Positions 31,777-44,272 of a stretch of DNA of 64,000 nt are shown here, piece after piece. The notes beneath the pieces were generated by a model. It did no database searches. It was not told the DNA's origin and saw only the letters and a list, made by a program, of their open reading frames with translations. This stretch comes from Chloranthus sessilifolius. Taxonomy: Eukaryota > Streptophyta > Magnoliopsida > Chloranthales > Chloranthaceae. Each line of letters opens with the position of its first letter. Position 1 is the first letter of the stretch. The position numbers were made by a program, and so were the translations under genes. The stretch lies in assembly GCA_021018995.1 (NCBI GenBank), contig CM037590.1, positions 106,827,097 through 106,891,096 of the forward strand, written 5' to 3'.

Positions 31777-33919
31777 TGTTGTCTGGCTACCTTGTGCTTC
31801 AAAAGGAGATTAAGATAAGAAAATTAAAGGTCTATGGACTGCACACCAAGGTAAGCCTACAGAAAGCCTGCAAGTAAATAGGGTTGTTATAGAATGTTTT
31901 AAAAGGTAAGTAAGGGTATGTCCACAGGGAAATGTGTTCTAAAGTATGGTAAATCTCCAGATTCAGAGTAGATCTGGCACTCTATCCTAATTTAAACTAA
32001 ACTAAAGCAGGAAAGAGGAGAGGTTTTGTGGTTCTGTCACTTTAACTACAGACTATAGAATTAAATGCTATTGATCCAGATCTAGTCCAACACAGAGGAT
32101 AGAGGAGATATAGAAGAGGTGAAAATTTCAAAAGGTGAGAATAATAGCTAGGATTATTAGTTTCTCACTGAAAATCAAAGGAATCAAAGGCCTTGCATAG
32201 ATCTGATTCACTACAATCCTCCATCTGGCTATAAGCTCCCCATTTCTAGCAGATGCAAGTTATAAGGATCCAATCTCAACTAGAGAATTGAAGCAAGCCT
32301 AAGGCTATGATCTTTCCTCTTTAATGGTCATAGACCATCCTAGAAATTGTTCCACTTCAAGGATCTTAATTAGAACAAGAAAATCATTGCAAATGCTGCA
32401 GATGCCAGGCTACCAGCTCCCCGTTTCTGACTGACATTCGTAGGAGTATCTAATCTAGGGAAATCAAATACGAAAAAGGGAAATATAGATCAGAATAATC
32501 TTTAAAATCCATAATTATATTGCAAGCTTACAATACTATTGTTGTCAAATCTATAATCTGTGCAATATACAGTCTATTACAAACCTTTGAATCTCTCAAT
32601 TTATAGCTTAAGACCTCACCTTAACTACTGAGAAGAGTTTAGCCACTCATGATTGGCTAAAGGGAGAATGGGAGAAGAAGGAAGGAGGGAGAATTTGGAG
32701 GGAAAAAATGGATCTCGCTCTAGGCTCTGGTTCTCTCTAATTCTGGATGGATGTTCTATATTTTCTTTAAGCTTTTATACTCTCCTCCTCTATCCTCAGA
32801 TCCGTTTCATCCAATCAGAGCGCAAGGGGATAATTCTGTTATTCTGGGCTGCTGATGTGGCTGATTTCTCTTCTAGAAGCTTTCTTCCCATTGGCTCTCA
32901 ACTGGAAAATACACATGAAGTAGTTAGGGTTTCCATGCTTGCCTAACCATTGCCAAAAATACTCCCAGGGGTCACTAAAGTGCTTTGGAACTCGTGCACA
33001 CAAATCTAGAATTGGCAGCTACTGACGGAAGATGCTGAGAAATTGACAAAATGAGTGTCGAGAGGTTCTGAGTCTGCATTATAATCACATCAACAGGTTG
33101 CATTGGCTTTCGATAGCTTTGCAGACTTCTCGACAGGATTGAAGTACTAGTCGACAAGTTTAGAAGTGTCTCGACAGGTCTGGAATGGCTCTCGATAGGT
33201 TTGAACACATCTCGACAGGTTGATGAAGATCCTATCGATAACTTGGGATAACGTCTCGAGAGGTTGGTTTAAACTTGTCGATAGGATTGCAAGATTATGT
33301 CTTCATTCTACTCAGTTCCTGACTCATCCTCTCGACAGGTTATAGACAATCCTATCGACGGTTTATAAAATCTTCAGTGAAGTGCTCGACAGGTTGGCTC
33401 AATCCTCTTGAGACTGAACGTTGCTTCTGATAAGTTATTGACAGGTTGTCTTGTACTTCTTGATAGGTTCAGTTGAACCTCACGATAAGTGACTGGATCC
33501 TCTCAACTTCATCTGTACCTTGAAGTATCCTCTCTAGAGCTTCTTATGCACATGTTCAACCTCTCGACTGCTTGGTTTTCGATCATCAAAACCTCTCGAT
33601 AGATGGACTTAACCTCTCGATAGGTTCTGTCCTGTACTTCCGCAGCTGGCACACATCTTGGGTGTGTTGTTCTTCCTTTGTTCAACATTCAGCAACCCCT
33701 TAGTAGGTTCAGTCTTTCTTCCTTGCCGTTGGACTTGGTCTCAGGCCTTTTCAATTAGATAGCACAGTCTTTCTTGGGCTCTTTTAAATAGAAATCTGTA
33801 TTCAGCTTGTAATTTATTGCTTAACTATAAAACATACTTAAAATACATTATTAGTTAGCTCAAGGGTCCAACAAAGGTTAGGTTAAGAGGTGAAAAATGA
33901 TATTTTTCATTACTTAACA
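31777..33919 (-). repeat. 3' LTR of element D (2143 bp)
   Basis: On the plus strand it runs from TGTTGTCTGG to CTTAACA, the reverse complement of a TGTTAAG...ACA LTR. TATA box (CTTTTATA as seen on plus) at 32772-32779 with CCAAT boxes at about 32812, an R/U5 hairpin at about 32298-32342, and a palindrome array at about 33055-33630. Confidence 0.92.
33055..33630 (-). repeat. Palindrome array in U3 of D's 3' LTR
   Basis: Copies of CTCGACAGG, CTCGATAGG, CTCGAGAGG and AACCTCTCGA, for example near 33131, 33173, 33192, 33213, 33256, 33339, 33387, 33559 and 33592. Matching arrays are in the other LTR (about 40585-41150) and downstream of gag-PR (about 35855-36180). Confidence 0.75.
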
Positions 33920-35590
33920 CACCCCCAAACCTAAGCTTTGCCAGTCCCTGAGCAAAGGAGAAAGTAAAAACAATTAACCTACAAAATTAAATCCCACTTT
34001 TGTAGGGAACACAGGTGCATTTGGCACATGCACCAAGCCTTTTAAACCCCTAGGTGATCCTTACTGGAGGAGTGAAGTCTCCTGAGGGTTTACAATGAAG
34101 TTACCCACAAACTTCTCCAATACAGTCAGTTAATAACAGTGCAGCATGTTAAAATAAAATGCAAGCAATGTAAAATTCATTCCATACCTTGTCCATGCAG
34201 TTCTAGAGGATTCTCAGCAAAAACATGACAGTTTAAAACTAAAATCTTGCTGTAATTCCTTCACAATCAATCAGCTCATGTTAAGGTATTTTGTATGAAA
34301 ATTAATGCAAAGCTTACCTTCAAATTGAGAATCATGTTTTTGGATAGTACCCCTATCAACCCTAATTTCAGACCGAAAACTCACCAGGGTTGTCTCTCTT
34401 AATAGAAATAGAAGGGTGTATTAATTCTCATAGCTCAAGAGTAGTTACAGCCCTCAAATAGGACTGTAAGCCTGAGCATAGGCATTGCTCTAATTTCTAA
34501 AATTTTCTAACTCTTTTCACCATAGATTAAACAGATTCTCATCTCCACATGACAGTTCAATCAATTTCAGATCAGTAAGGTCTTTTTATTGGGTTGTAAT
34601 GTGGCTTATGGGTAAATTTTATAAAGAATAAAAGGGTGGAAAAGGATTTAAAATTGAGAAATCAAAAAGGTAAGGAGGTGATTTACAACTTCACAACCTT
34701 CATTTTTGTATAGTTCCATCTACTTCTTGAATTTTCAGACGCGAAGTGATCAGTTTCTAATCTTCTTTTCAATCTTTCAATGAAATGACTTCTCTTTCTT
34801 ATTCTTTTAACTTTTCTATTTTTTGTATGCATTTTGTACTTTTCTGCATTTTTCTTTTTCTGGGTTGGAATGCCACCATTGTGCTTCTGAGACATAATTG
34901 CCTTTCAATGTGTTTTCTCCTTCTTCCACCAAATGTTGAACCAACTCCACCTTCTTCAACTTCTTCTCCTTTACCTTTTGAAATCTCAGAGTGAGGGTCA
35001 GGCTGAATCCGGTCACTGAGGTTTGGGTTCAAGTACTATGGTTTTGATCAAAGAAAGTTTGGATTTCTAAGGCTCAAATAGTGTGTATCAAAGGCAGTTC
35101 ACAGGGTAGGGAGATTTTAAGCTCAAACTGTCTAAAGGATGGTCTTACTTCATGTCCTCAATGTCATGAGTGCTATCAAGTTGTTTCAATTCGAATTTGC
35201 CTAAGTTCTAGTGAGCAAAGCTAGGTCCAATCAGTCCTTAGAGCAGAAGAAATTGCCAAGACACTCTTCAAGAAAAATTTTCTCAAGCCCAAGTCTCTCA
35301 CTCGATATGGTCTTTCATTAGACTTCTGGGGTATATCCTCACAGTTTCCTCTCTTCTCAAGTTCATTAAACATCAATTTTGGAAAATTCTTAGCATTTGC
35401 TTCATGAAGGTGTTAGAACTATAACATGTTCTAGTTTTAAAAAGTTTTAATTTCCTCTCTTTCAAACAAAAATCAGGTGTGAAATTATTTCATTTCTTAA
35501 TTTCTGTTTAAAACCTTGCTGCACTACCATTAACTATCCATTGGCAAGTTGCCACACCCCCAAACCTACGAGGAGCAGTGTCCTCACTGC
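33920..35590 (-). other. Conserved 3' non-coding module of element D with two polypurine-type motifs
   Basis: On the minus strand it begins with the perfect hairpin GCAGTG-AGGA-CACTGC (35575-35590), then the purine/T-rich motif (35552-35569), and ends with the polypurine tract TTAGGTTTGGGGGTG (33920-33934) before the 3' LTR. Shared blocks with A, B and E are seen at about 35150-35240 (TCATGAGTGCTATCAA as seen on plus), 34435-34480 (the CTCAAGAGTAGTTACAGCCC block) and 34045-34085 (AGGTGATCC, GGAGGAGTGAAGTCTCC). No shared reading frame. Confidence 0.75.
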
Positions 35591-35850
35591 TTGAAAGATA
35601 GGGAAATGTGCAGTAAGAGAAAAACATAGGTATACAAAGTAAAATGCAGCTAAACAAAGAACATTAATATACAAACAAGAGGACAAATAGTGAACCAACA
35701 GAAAGAGGAAAAGAAAGCACAAAATGAAACAGAGAGAGAGCAAGAAAAGCATAGTAAATGACTAAAGAAACAATGTGGAGGAAAGTGTTATCTACTGGCT
35801 CATCTTCTTTGAAGACTAATTCTTTTCTCCTTAGCAAGGCAGTGAATCCA
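35591..35850 (-). other. Pyrimidine-rich tract (on the element strand) upstream of D's 3' module
   Basis: On the minus strand this is T/C-rich sequence containing CTTGCTCTCTCTCTGTTTCA. ORF3 would be expected in this neighbourhood in a full-length relative but none is present. Confidence 0.5.
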
Positions 35851-35854
35851 TCTT

Positions 35855-36180
35855 TCAAGAGGTTCATAGAACCTCTCGACTGGTTCTTTGAAATCAAAAA
35901 GCAAACCTTTAGACAGTTTCTAGACTCTAAACAAATTATGTCGAGAGGTTCACAGAATCTCTCGGTAGGTACTCTGAACCTGTCGAAAACTCAACCATAG
36001 GTCTTCATAACCTATCGAAATGCTCCTGGATCCTATCAACAACTTATTTTTTACATCTTCAAACTTGTCGAGAATTAGTTCACACTTCTCGACAGCTTCT
36101 AAATCTTATCGAAATGTAGACTGGGAACACTCAGAACCTGTCGACACGTCCCTAGAACCTATCGATAGGTTGTGTTTCAG
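35855..36180 (-). repeat. Palindrome array downstream of gag-PR in element D
   Basis: Copies near 35872 (CCTCTCGAC), 35940 (TCGAGAGG), 35979 (CCTGTCGA), 36011 (CCTATCGA), 36067, 36137 (CCTGTCGACA) and 36157 (CCTATCGATAGG, a full palindrome). The array is retained although the adjacent RT-IN region and ORF3 were deleted. Confidence 0.75.
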
Positions 36181-36428
36181 TTTAAACAGGCTTGTAATCC
36201 ATTCCCAGTTCACTTCTCAACAGATCTGGCACTCCAACTCTGTTCATTTCACCAATTCTGACTTATTTTCTTACCTGGGGTGCTAAAATACATGAAAATT
36301 TTTATGTACAATGCCTAAGAGAACTTAAACAAAGACAAAAAAAAAAATTAGAAAAAAAATAAATAACCAAACACATAATTTATGATACATAGTGTACATT
36401 TGTTAAAACTCAATCATGTCATGGAGGT

Positions 36429-38997
36429 TCATGATAGCGGATGGTCAATACAAGATCCACAACATTTTCAAAAGCATCACCAACATCGTCACAAAGATCA
36501 TTACAATGTAGCAGCTTAGGCAAAGCCTCTTTCACAAGCTCATCAACAACATCAATTAAAAAGCACTCCTCACTATTCAAGTGAGGCTAGTTGGATGCAT
36601 TGTAGACATTCAATATCACTTTCATGTTGTCAAAGGATACCTCCATCTCTCCTGATCTACACTGAATACATGCATTGGCAGTGGCAAAAAATGGCCTGCC
36701 CAAGATCACGGGAATGGAGGTAGCACACTTGCTTGGTTCCATATCCAACACCAGAAAATCAGCTGGGTCAAAGAATTTGTCAACTCTAACTAACACATCC
36801 TCTATCATTCTCACAGGCTTCCTTTCAGATTTGTCTGCTAGTTGTAGAACCATGTGTGTGGGCTTCAACTTTCCTAGGCCCAGCTTCTCATAAACTAAGT
36901 ATGGAAGCAGATTCACACTAGCTCCCAGGTCTAGTAAAGCCTTTTCAATGGTGTGATCCCCAATGATGCAAGGGATTTTAGGGACTCCAAGGTCTTGCAG
37001 CTTGGTTGGGGTTGCAATAGACAGCATTTGGTTCATTTTCTCAACACAAAAGACCTTTTTGGATAGGTGTATCTTAGACTGTCATTTGTGGGTGCACAAT
37101 TCTTTCAAAAACTTTGCATAGGCTGGAACTTGCTTGATGGCATCAAGTAAAGGCAAGTTGAATTTTACTTCTTTAAAAGTCTCCATCATTTCCTCAACTT
37201 TAGCATTCCCCTTGTCAAAAGGAGAAGCTGCTTTCATTGCATTGGGAAATGGTAAATGGGGAACCGTCCTCCCATTTGCAGCCTTAGCAAGTTCATCAAA
37301 CTTTTCTTTGTTTTTATTTTTAATTTTTTGTAGGGGCACATCACCCCCTTTATTTTGGATTTGCTTCTCCTATTGTAAATTCTCATTGGTTGACTCTTCC
37401 TTTTCTTCACTTGACTCCTCAGGCTTAACAGGCTCAACAGGCTCAATACTAACTTGGTTATCCACCAGTCTTCCACTCCTCAAGGTGGTGACAGATTTGA
37501 CTTCTTCATGGGAAGAAGAAATTTCACCCACCACATAATTCTTCTTTGGATTATCCATGTGACTAGGCAGCCTCCCCTCTTCTCTCCTTGTCAAGGCGTT
37601 AGATAGCTGACCGAGGTGGTCTTCCATCTTTTTAATGCTTTGGCTATGAGAGTGAACTATTTGGGATAAAGAGCCAAAGTTCTACAATGAGGCCAGAACT
37701 TGCACTTAAAATGTGAGGGACCTAGGGGGTGCTAGGGCTGGTGCACTTTGAAGCACAGGTTAGACCATTAGCTGAGCCAAAGGCTGTTGGTATTGGGGCC
37801 TTGGAAAATAATTCTGCAGATATGGTTGGGCATTCTTATAGGGCATGGCTTGCTGAGGCTGCTGCTGGTGGTTTTAAAAATTGTCTTGTGTCCACCTCAA
37901 GTTGGGGTGATTTCTCCGCTGATAACCAGCAGTAGGCTATTGTCCATAGGACTGAACAACATTCACATGCTCTATCACAAGATCTAGAAATTAGGTAGCT
38001 GAAGGACATTCCTCAAGGGAGTGAGTGGGGGACTGGCATATGACACAGGCCTCCTCCACTTTAGCAACTATTGGAGACTGCCTTGCTCCCATCATTTTCT
38101 CCAGCTGTTGGGTCAAACTGTCCACTTTCCTCTCCAACTCATTATGTCCACTCACCTCATACATCTTCCCTCTGGTAATATTTTCTTTCACCAGCCTAGG
38201 GGTCTCAAAATCTCTTGCCCAGGTTTCCCTTTGCATGGCGTTTTTACTGATGATATCAAATAACTCCTAAGCCTCATCTGCAGTCTTGTGGAGATATGTA
38301 CCACCGCAAGAACCATCAACCATATCCTTGCTTTAAGGATCGATTCCTTGATAGAAACTTTAGACAAGTTGCGATTCAGGAATCTGATGATGGGGATATT
38401 GCTTTAGGAGTTCTTTAAATCTCTCTCATGCTTGGTGAAAATCTTCAGTTGGGGCTTGAGCAAAAGAGATAATGCTCTTCCTCAACTGACTTGTTTTAGT
38501 CATGGGGAAAAACATGGCCAAAAATTGATATTGAAGGTCATTCCAGGACTGGATACTGTTGGTTGGGAGCATGGACAATCAAGTTCTGGCTCAATCCTTT
38601 AGTGAAAAAGGAAAGAGTCTCAACCTGGTTGCTTCCTCCCCCAAACCTACAATATTGAAGGTAGTACACAATCCTAAAAATTCATCAATATGCTTATATG
38701 GGTCTTCTTTGCTTAGGCCATGGTATGAGGGTAACATCTGAATGATAGAAGACTTGATCTCATAGTTTCCTTGGATAGTAGAGAATTGAATGCAAAGGGA
38801 GAATTGTAAACCTTTGGTGCATTGAATTCCTTTAAGGTCCTAGGTTGCTCACCCATTGCAGAAATCTCAGAATCAACTAAAGATGTGTGTATGGTTTGCT
38901 TAGGACTAAGAAGTCTTTCAACTTCAAGATCTAAGGGAGCAATCTCAGGATTAAGAGATCTCCTCCCAAGCATGCACACCATAGAAACCAAATACAA
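36429..38997 (-). pseudogene. gag: gag-protease of element D fused to the last codons of pol
   Basis: The minus-strand frame starts MYLVSMVCMLGRRSLNPEIA (better start MLGRRSL at 38973), then MGEQPRTLKEF near 38850 and a frameshift near 38790. The zinc knuckle CVICQSPTHSLEEC lies at about 38005-38050, preceded by a helix (HNELERKVDSL). LSNALTRREEGRLPS and LPLLDAIKQVPAYAKFLKEL follow. The protease motif DLGASVNLLP lies near 36911-36940, with a complete flap region (SIPVILGRPFFA). After a TAG following VYNASN the text runs through LPKLLHCNDL and DAFENV straight into VDLVLTIRYHEPP and a stop at about 36429. That end corresponds to the very end of pol in C ([13 protein letters not shown]), so about 3 kb were lost between two similar GAAAATGTG sequences. 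It still has stops and frameshifts. Confidence 0.85.
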
Positions 38998-39285
38998 AAC
39001 AGAAAATCACAGCACAAAATTCAATCATAAAACAATCAAATATAAAACTGTAGATCTACTCCACTCCAGATCTAAGAATGTAAACAGAGTTAAGAGATAC
39101 AAACTTAAGCACTGCTTGTTCTTTCAAGTGATACAGAGCTCCTCTTAGCTCCACAGATCCAGATTTAAAATAGAGTGAAACTACAATAAAAACTAAAGCA
39201 GCAAATAATCAAACACTTAACGGTCAATGAAAACTCTAAATCTAAAAATAAGATAACTTAGATCTATCACTTTTAAAAATACAGA

Positions 39286-39303
39286 TCCCCGACAGCGGCG
39301 CCA
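39286..39303 (-). other. Primer binding site of element D (tRNA-Asp)
   Basis: On the minus strand TGGCGCCGCTGTCGGGGA, separated from the LTR end by AGTTTT. It confirms that the 5' end of D is on the right. Confidence 0.9.
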
Positions 39304-39309
39304 AAAACT

Positions 39310-41446
39310 TGTTATCTACCAACCTTATGCTTCAAAAGGAGATTAAGATCAGAAAATTAAAGGTCTATGGACTGCACACTAAGGTAAGCCTACACAAAGC
39401 CTGCAAGTAAACATGGCTATTATAGCAAGTTTTAAAAGGTAAGTAAGGGTATGTCCACAGGGAAATGTATTCTAAAGGATGGTAAATCTCCAGATCTAGA
39501 GTAGATCTGGCACTCTATCCTAATTTAAACTAAACTAAAGCAGGAAAGATGAGAGGTTTTGTAGTTTTGTCACTTTAACTATAGACTATAGAATTAAATG
39601 TTATTGATCCAGATCTAGTCTGACACAGAGGATAGAGGAGATATAGAAGAGATGAAAAATTTAAAAGGTGAGAACAATATCTAAGGTTATTGGTTTCTCA
39701 CTGAAAATCAAAGGAATAAAAGGCCTTGCATAGATCTAATTCGCTACAATCCTCCATCTGGCTACAAGCTCCCCATTTCTGGCAGATGCAAGGTATAGGG
39801 ATCTAATCCCAACTAGAGAATTGAAGCAATCCTAAGGCTATGATTTGTCCACTTTAATGGTCATAGACCATCCTAGAGATTGTTCCACTTTAAGGATCTT
39901 GGTTAAAACAGGAAAACCATTGCAGATGTTGTAGATGTCAGGCTACCAGCTCCCCATTTTTGGCTACCATTCGTAGGAGTATCTAATTCAAGGAAATCAG
40001 ATACGAAAAAGTGAAATGTAGATAAGAATAACCTTTAAAATCTGCAATTATATTATAAGCTTATAATGCTATTGTGCCCAAATCTACAATCTGTGCAATA
40101 TACAGTCTATTACAAGCCTTTGAATCTCTCAATTTATAGCTTAAGACCTCACCCTTACTACTGAGAAGAGTTTAATCACTCATGATTGGCTAAAGAGAGA
40201 ATGGGAGAAGAAGAAAGGAGGGAGGATTTGGAGGGAAAAAATGGATCTCGCTTTAGGCTCTAATTCTCTCAAATTCTGGATGGATGTTATGTATTTTCTT
40301 CAAGCCTTTATACTCTCCTCCTCTGTTCTCAAATCTATTTCAGCCAATCAGAGCGCAAGAGAATAATTCTATTATTCTGAATTGCTGATGTGGTCGATTC
40401 TCTTCTAGAAGCTTTCTTTCCATTAGCTCTCAACTGGAAAAGACACGTGAAGTAGTTAGGGTTTCCATGTGTACCCAACTATGTGCCAAAAATACCCCCA
40501 GGAGTCACTGAAGTACTTTGGAACTCATGCATAAAATTATGGAATTGGCAGCTGCTGACGAAAGGCGCTGAGAAGTTGATAAAATGAGTGACGAGAGGTT
40601 CTGGGTCTACATTATAATCACATCGACAAGTTGCATTAGCTTCTAACAGCTTTACAGACTTCTCGACAGGATTGAAGTACTAGTCGACAGGTTTGGCAGT
40701 GTCTCGATGGGTCTAGAATGGCTCTCGATAGGTTTGGACACATCTCAATAGGTTGATGAAGATCCTGTCGACAGCTTGGAAGAACATCTTAAGAGGTTGG
40801 TTTGAACTTGTCAATAGGATTGCAGGCTTATTTCTCCATTCTGCTCAGTTCCACACTCATCCTCTTGACAGGTTATAGATAATCCTGTCGACAGCTTATA
40901 CAATCTTTAGTGCTCGACAGGTTGGCTCAATCCTCGTGAGACTGAACGTTGCTTCCGGTAAGTTATCGACAGGTTGTCTTGCACTTCTCGATAGGCTCAG
41001 TTGAACCTCACGATAAGTGACTGGATACTCTCGACTTCATCTGTACTTGAAGTATCCTCTTGATAGCTTCTTATGCACATGTTGAACCTCTCAACTGCTT
41101 GGTTTTCGATCATTAGAACCTCTCGATAGCTGGACTTAACCTCTCGATAGGTTCTGTCTTGTAGTTCTGCAGCTGGCACACATCTTGGGTGTGCTGTTCT
41201 TCCTTTATTCAACATTTAGCAACCCCTTAGTAGGTTCAATCTTTCTTCCTTGCCGTTGGATTTGGTATCAGGCCTTTCCAATTAGGTAGCACAGTGCTTC
41301 TTAGGCTCTTTTAAATAGAAATCTATATTAAGCTTGTAATTTATTGCTTAACTATAAAACATACTTAAAATATATTATTAGTTAGCTCAAGGGTCCAACA
41401 AAGGTCAGGTTAAGAGGTGAAAAATAGTATTTTTTACTACTTAACA
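39310..41446 (-). repeat. 5' LTR of element D (2137 bp)
   Basis: Same structure as 31777-33919, with a few substitutions and small indels by eye. TATA box (CCTTTATA on plus) at 40305-40312, hairpin at about 39831-39876, palindrome array at about 40585-41150. Confidence 0.92.
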
Positions 41447-41451
41447 ATAGA
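41447..41451 (+). other. Target site duplication of element D, right copy (ATAGA)
   Basis: Identical to 31772-31776. Confidence 0.92.
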
Positions 41452-42597
41452 GGATCACCTTGGTCAGCTATGTAATTCTTTGACTAGGAGAGAGGAGGGG
41501 AGACTGCCCAGCCAGCCCATGAACAATCCATAGGGGTAGTACATGGTTTATGAGACTCCTTCCCATGAAGAAGTAAAATATATCGCCCCCTTGAGGAGTG
41601 GGAGTCTGGTGGATAACCAAGTTGGTATTGAACCTGATGAGTCAAGTGTAAAAATTGAAGAAACAACTCATGAAAATATGCAGCAGGAGCAGAATATAAA
41701 AAATATGGGGGGGATGTGCCCCAAAAGAAAATTGAAAATAAAAATAAAGAAAAATCTGATGAACTTGCTAATGCTGCAAATGGGAGGATAGTTTCCCATT
41801 TGCCATTTCCTAATGCATTGAAAGCAGCTCCTCCTTTTGATAAGGGGAATGCTAAGGTTAAAGAGATGATGAAAACTTTTAAACAAGTAAAGATCAATCT
41901 GCCTTTACTTGATGCCATCAAGCAAGTTTCAGCCTATGCAAAATTTTTGAAAGAATTATGCACCTACAAAAGACAGTCTAGGATACACTTATCCAAGAAG
42001 GTCTTTTGTGCTGAGAAAGTGAATCAAGTGTTGTCTATTGTAACTCCAACCAAGCTTCAAGACCTTGGAGTTCCCACAATCCCCTGCATCATTAGGGATC
42101 ATACTATTGAGAAGGCCTTATTAGATCTAGGAGCTAGTATAAACCTACTTCCAAATTCTATTAATGAGAAATTAGGCTTGGGAGAATTGAAGCCCACACA
42201 TGTGTTGCTACAACTAGCAGACAGATCTGAAAGACGGCCTGTGGGAATGATAGAGGATGTTTTAGTTGAAGTTGATAAATTTTTATATCCAGCAGATTTT
42301 TTGGTTCTTGGCATGGAGCCAAGCAAGTGCACCACCTCTATTCCTGTGATTTTGGGCAGATCTTTCTTGGCCACTACCAATGCTTGTATTCAGTGTAGAT
42401 CAAGAGTAATGGAGGTGTCTTTTGGTAACATGAAGGTTAAATTGAATGTTTATAATGTAGTAAATCAACCTCACTTGAATGGTGAGGATTATTTCTCGAT
42501 TGATGTATTGGATGTGCTTGTGGAAGAGACTTTTCCCAAGCTGTTGCATTATAATGATTTTTGTGATGATTTTGGTGATGTTTTTGAGAATGTGTAG
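41447..42597 (+). pseudogene. gag: gag end and protease of element C, part 2
   Basis: Continues C's gag after D: IEDHLGQLCNSLTRREEGRL, stops near 41530-41540, then a Lys-rich linker with a frame change near 41720-41790. From 41716 a 293-codon open frame reads LPLLDAIKQVSAYAKFLKEL, then the protease with DLGASINLLP (about 42127-42156) and SIPVILGRSFLATTNA, ending LLHYNDFCDDFGDVFENV at the TAG 42595-42597. The protease domain itself is uninterrupted. The FENV end is where D's deletion joins pol. Confidence 0.85.
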
Positions 42598-42606
42598 AGT
42601 GAGATT

Positions 42607-43865
42607 GTGGAAGAGAAGGCCCCCACACCCATGGTTCAAGAGGTGAAAGCCTTAATTTCTGATGTGGGGCCAACAATAAGGTATCCTGCTTGGAAACTTG
42701 CTGTGATGCCTCTTCCACCACCATCAAAGGCACCTTTGTTGCCCTCACTTGTATGTGAGTTGAAACAACTGCCTAAGACCTTGAAGTATGCTTTTTTGGG
42801 GGCAAACCAGAAATTTCCAGTGATTATTTCTTCCTCTCTCATTGATGAGTAAGAGGAAGAATTGTTGTATGTGTTAAAGAAGTATAAGAGAGCAATTGGC
42901 TGGACCATTGCTGACCTTGGGGGCATCAGCCTTGCTATGTGCATGCATGAAATTCACCTGGAAGAGGGTTCCAAACCCTCTAGAGAAATGCAGAGAAAAT
43001 TGAATCCCCACATGCAAGAAGTGGTGATGAAAGAAGTGGTCAAATTGCTAGATGCTGGAGTCATCTACCCAATTTCAGTTCTGAATGGGTGGCACCTACT
43101 CAGGTGGCACCTAAGATATCTGGAATTACTGTGATTAAAATTAATGCTGGTGAGCTTGTTCCAACTAGGGAAACCACAGGTTGGAGGGTCTGTATATACT
43201 ATTGAAAGCTTAATTTGAAAACCAGAAAAGACCATTTCCCTTTGCCCTTCATTGACCAAATCTTGGATAAGTTAGCAGAAAAGTCTTTCTATTATTTTCT
43301 TGATGGATATTCGGGATATAACCAAATACCTATTTATTCATAAGACCAAGAAAAGATCATGTTTATATGCCCATTTGGCACCTTTGCCTATCGAAGGATG
43401 CCATTTGGATTATGTAATTAACCTACAACTTTCCAAAGGTGCATGTATGCTATATTTTTTGACATGATTGAATAGTTTCTAGAGATTTTCATAGATGATT
43501 TCTCTATTTTTGAGGATAGTTTTAGCCAATGTCTACACCATCTCAACCTTGTGCTAAAGAGATGTGAGGAAACCAACTTGGTTTTAAGTTGGGAAAATAG
43601 CCATTTTATGGTCACTCAAGGCATTGTCCTTGGCCATGTGGTTTCTCACAGAGGTATTGAGGTAGATAAGGCTAAAATAGATCTGATTCCACATTTACCC
43701 CCACCAAAAATTGTGAAACAAGTCAGATCATTCTTGGGGCATGTTGGCTTCTATAGGCGATTTATCAAAGATTTCAGCAAAATCTCAAAACCTTTTTGCC
43801 ACCTGTTGTGCCAAGAGGTTCCTTTGAGTTTAATGATGAATGCCTTAAGGCCTTTGAGTTGTTGA
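42607..43865 (+). pseudogene. Reverse transcriptase of element C
   Basis: Pro-rich linker (PLPPPSKAPLLPSL) and LKQLPKTLKYAFLGA, a TAA near 42850, then AIGWTIADLGGI and VKLLDAGVIYPIS. A frameshift near 43080 precedes ITVIKINAGELVPT. The palm region at 43200-43530 is legible with several stops: FLDGYSGYNQI, FGTFAYRRMPFGLC, and the catalytic box FIDDFSIF, where the usual Met of FMDD is Ile through an ATG-to-ATA change. The thumb and connection ([36 protein letters not shown]) are open from 43551. Inactive. Confidence 0.87.
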
Positions 43866-44272
43866 AAAGCTTCCTAACCTCTGTACCTATCCTTCAAGCT
43901 CCTAATTTTTCTATACCTTTTGAGCTGATGTGTGATGCATCAGACTTTGCAATTGGTGCAGTCTTGGGACAAAGGAAGGATAAGGCCCCTTGTGTGATTG
44001 CTTATGCAAGTAAAATCATGATTGATGCTCAGTTAAATTACACCACAACTGAGAAGGAACTGTTGGCAATTTTTTTTACTCTAGATAAGTTCAGGTCTTA
44101 TGTGCTAGGATCCAAGATAGCGGTTTCCACAGACCACTCAACCCTAAAATGCCTTTTATCAAAAAAGGATGCAAAGCCTAGATTGATCAGATGGATCCTC
44201 CTATTACAAGAGTTTGATCTTGAGATCAAAGACAAAAAAGGGGTTGAATCTGGTTATAGAACACTTGTCTAG
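43866..44272 (+). pseudogene. RNase H of element C
   Basis: A 158-codon open frame (from 43796, overlapping the RT end after a frameshift) reads [38 protein letters not shown] and [19 protein letters not shown]. The Asp in MCDAS, the Glu in TEKELLA and the Asp in TDHS are the expected catalytic residues. A frameshift near 44250 separates it from integrase. Confidence 0.85.

Larger units (their letters stand above)
31777..41446 (-). mobile_element. Element D: non-autonomous gag-PR derivative of the C family, inserted in C's gag
   Basis: Two LTRs of about 2.14 kb on the minus strand, ATAGA target duplication, tRNA-Asp primer site at 39286-39303, gag and protease, then a precise internal deletion that removes RT, RH and IN; ORF3 is also absent. 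The palindrome array, the 3' module and the polypurine tract are kept. Total 9670 bases. It could move only with enzymes supplied by other copies. Confidence 0.92.
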
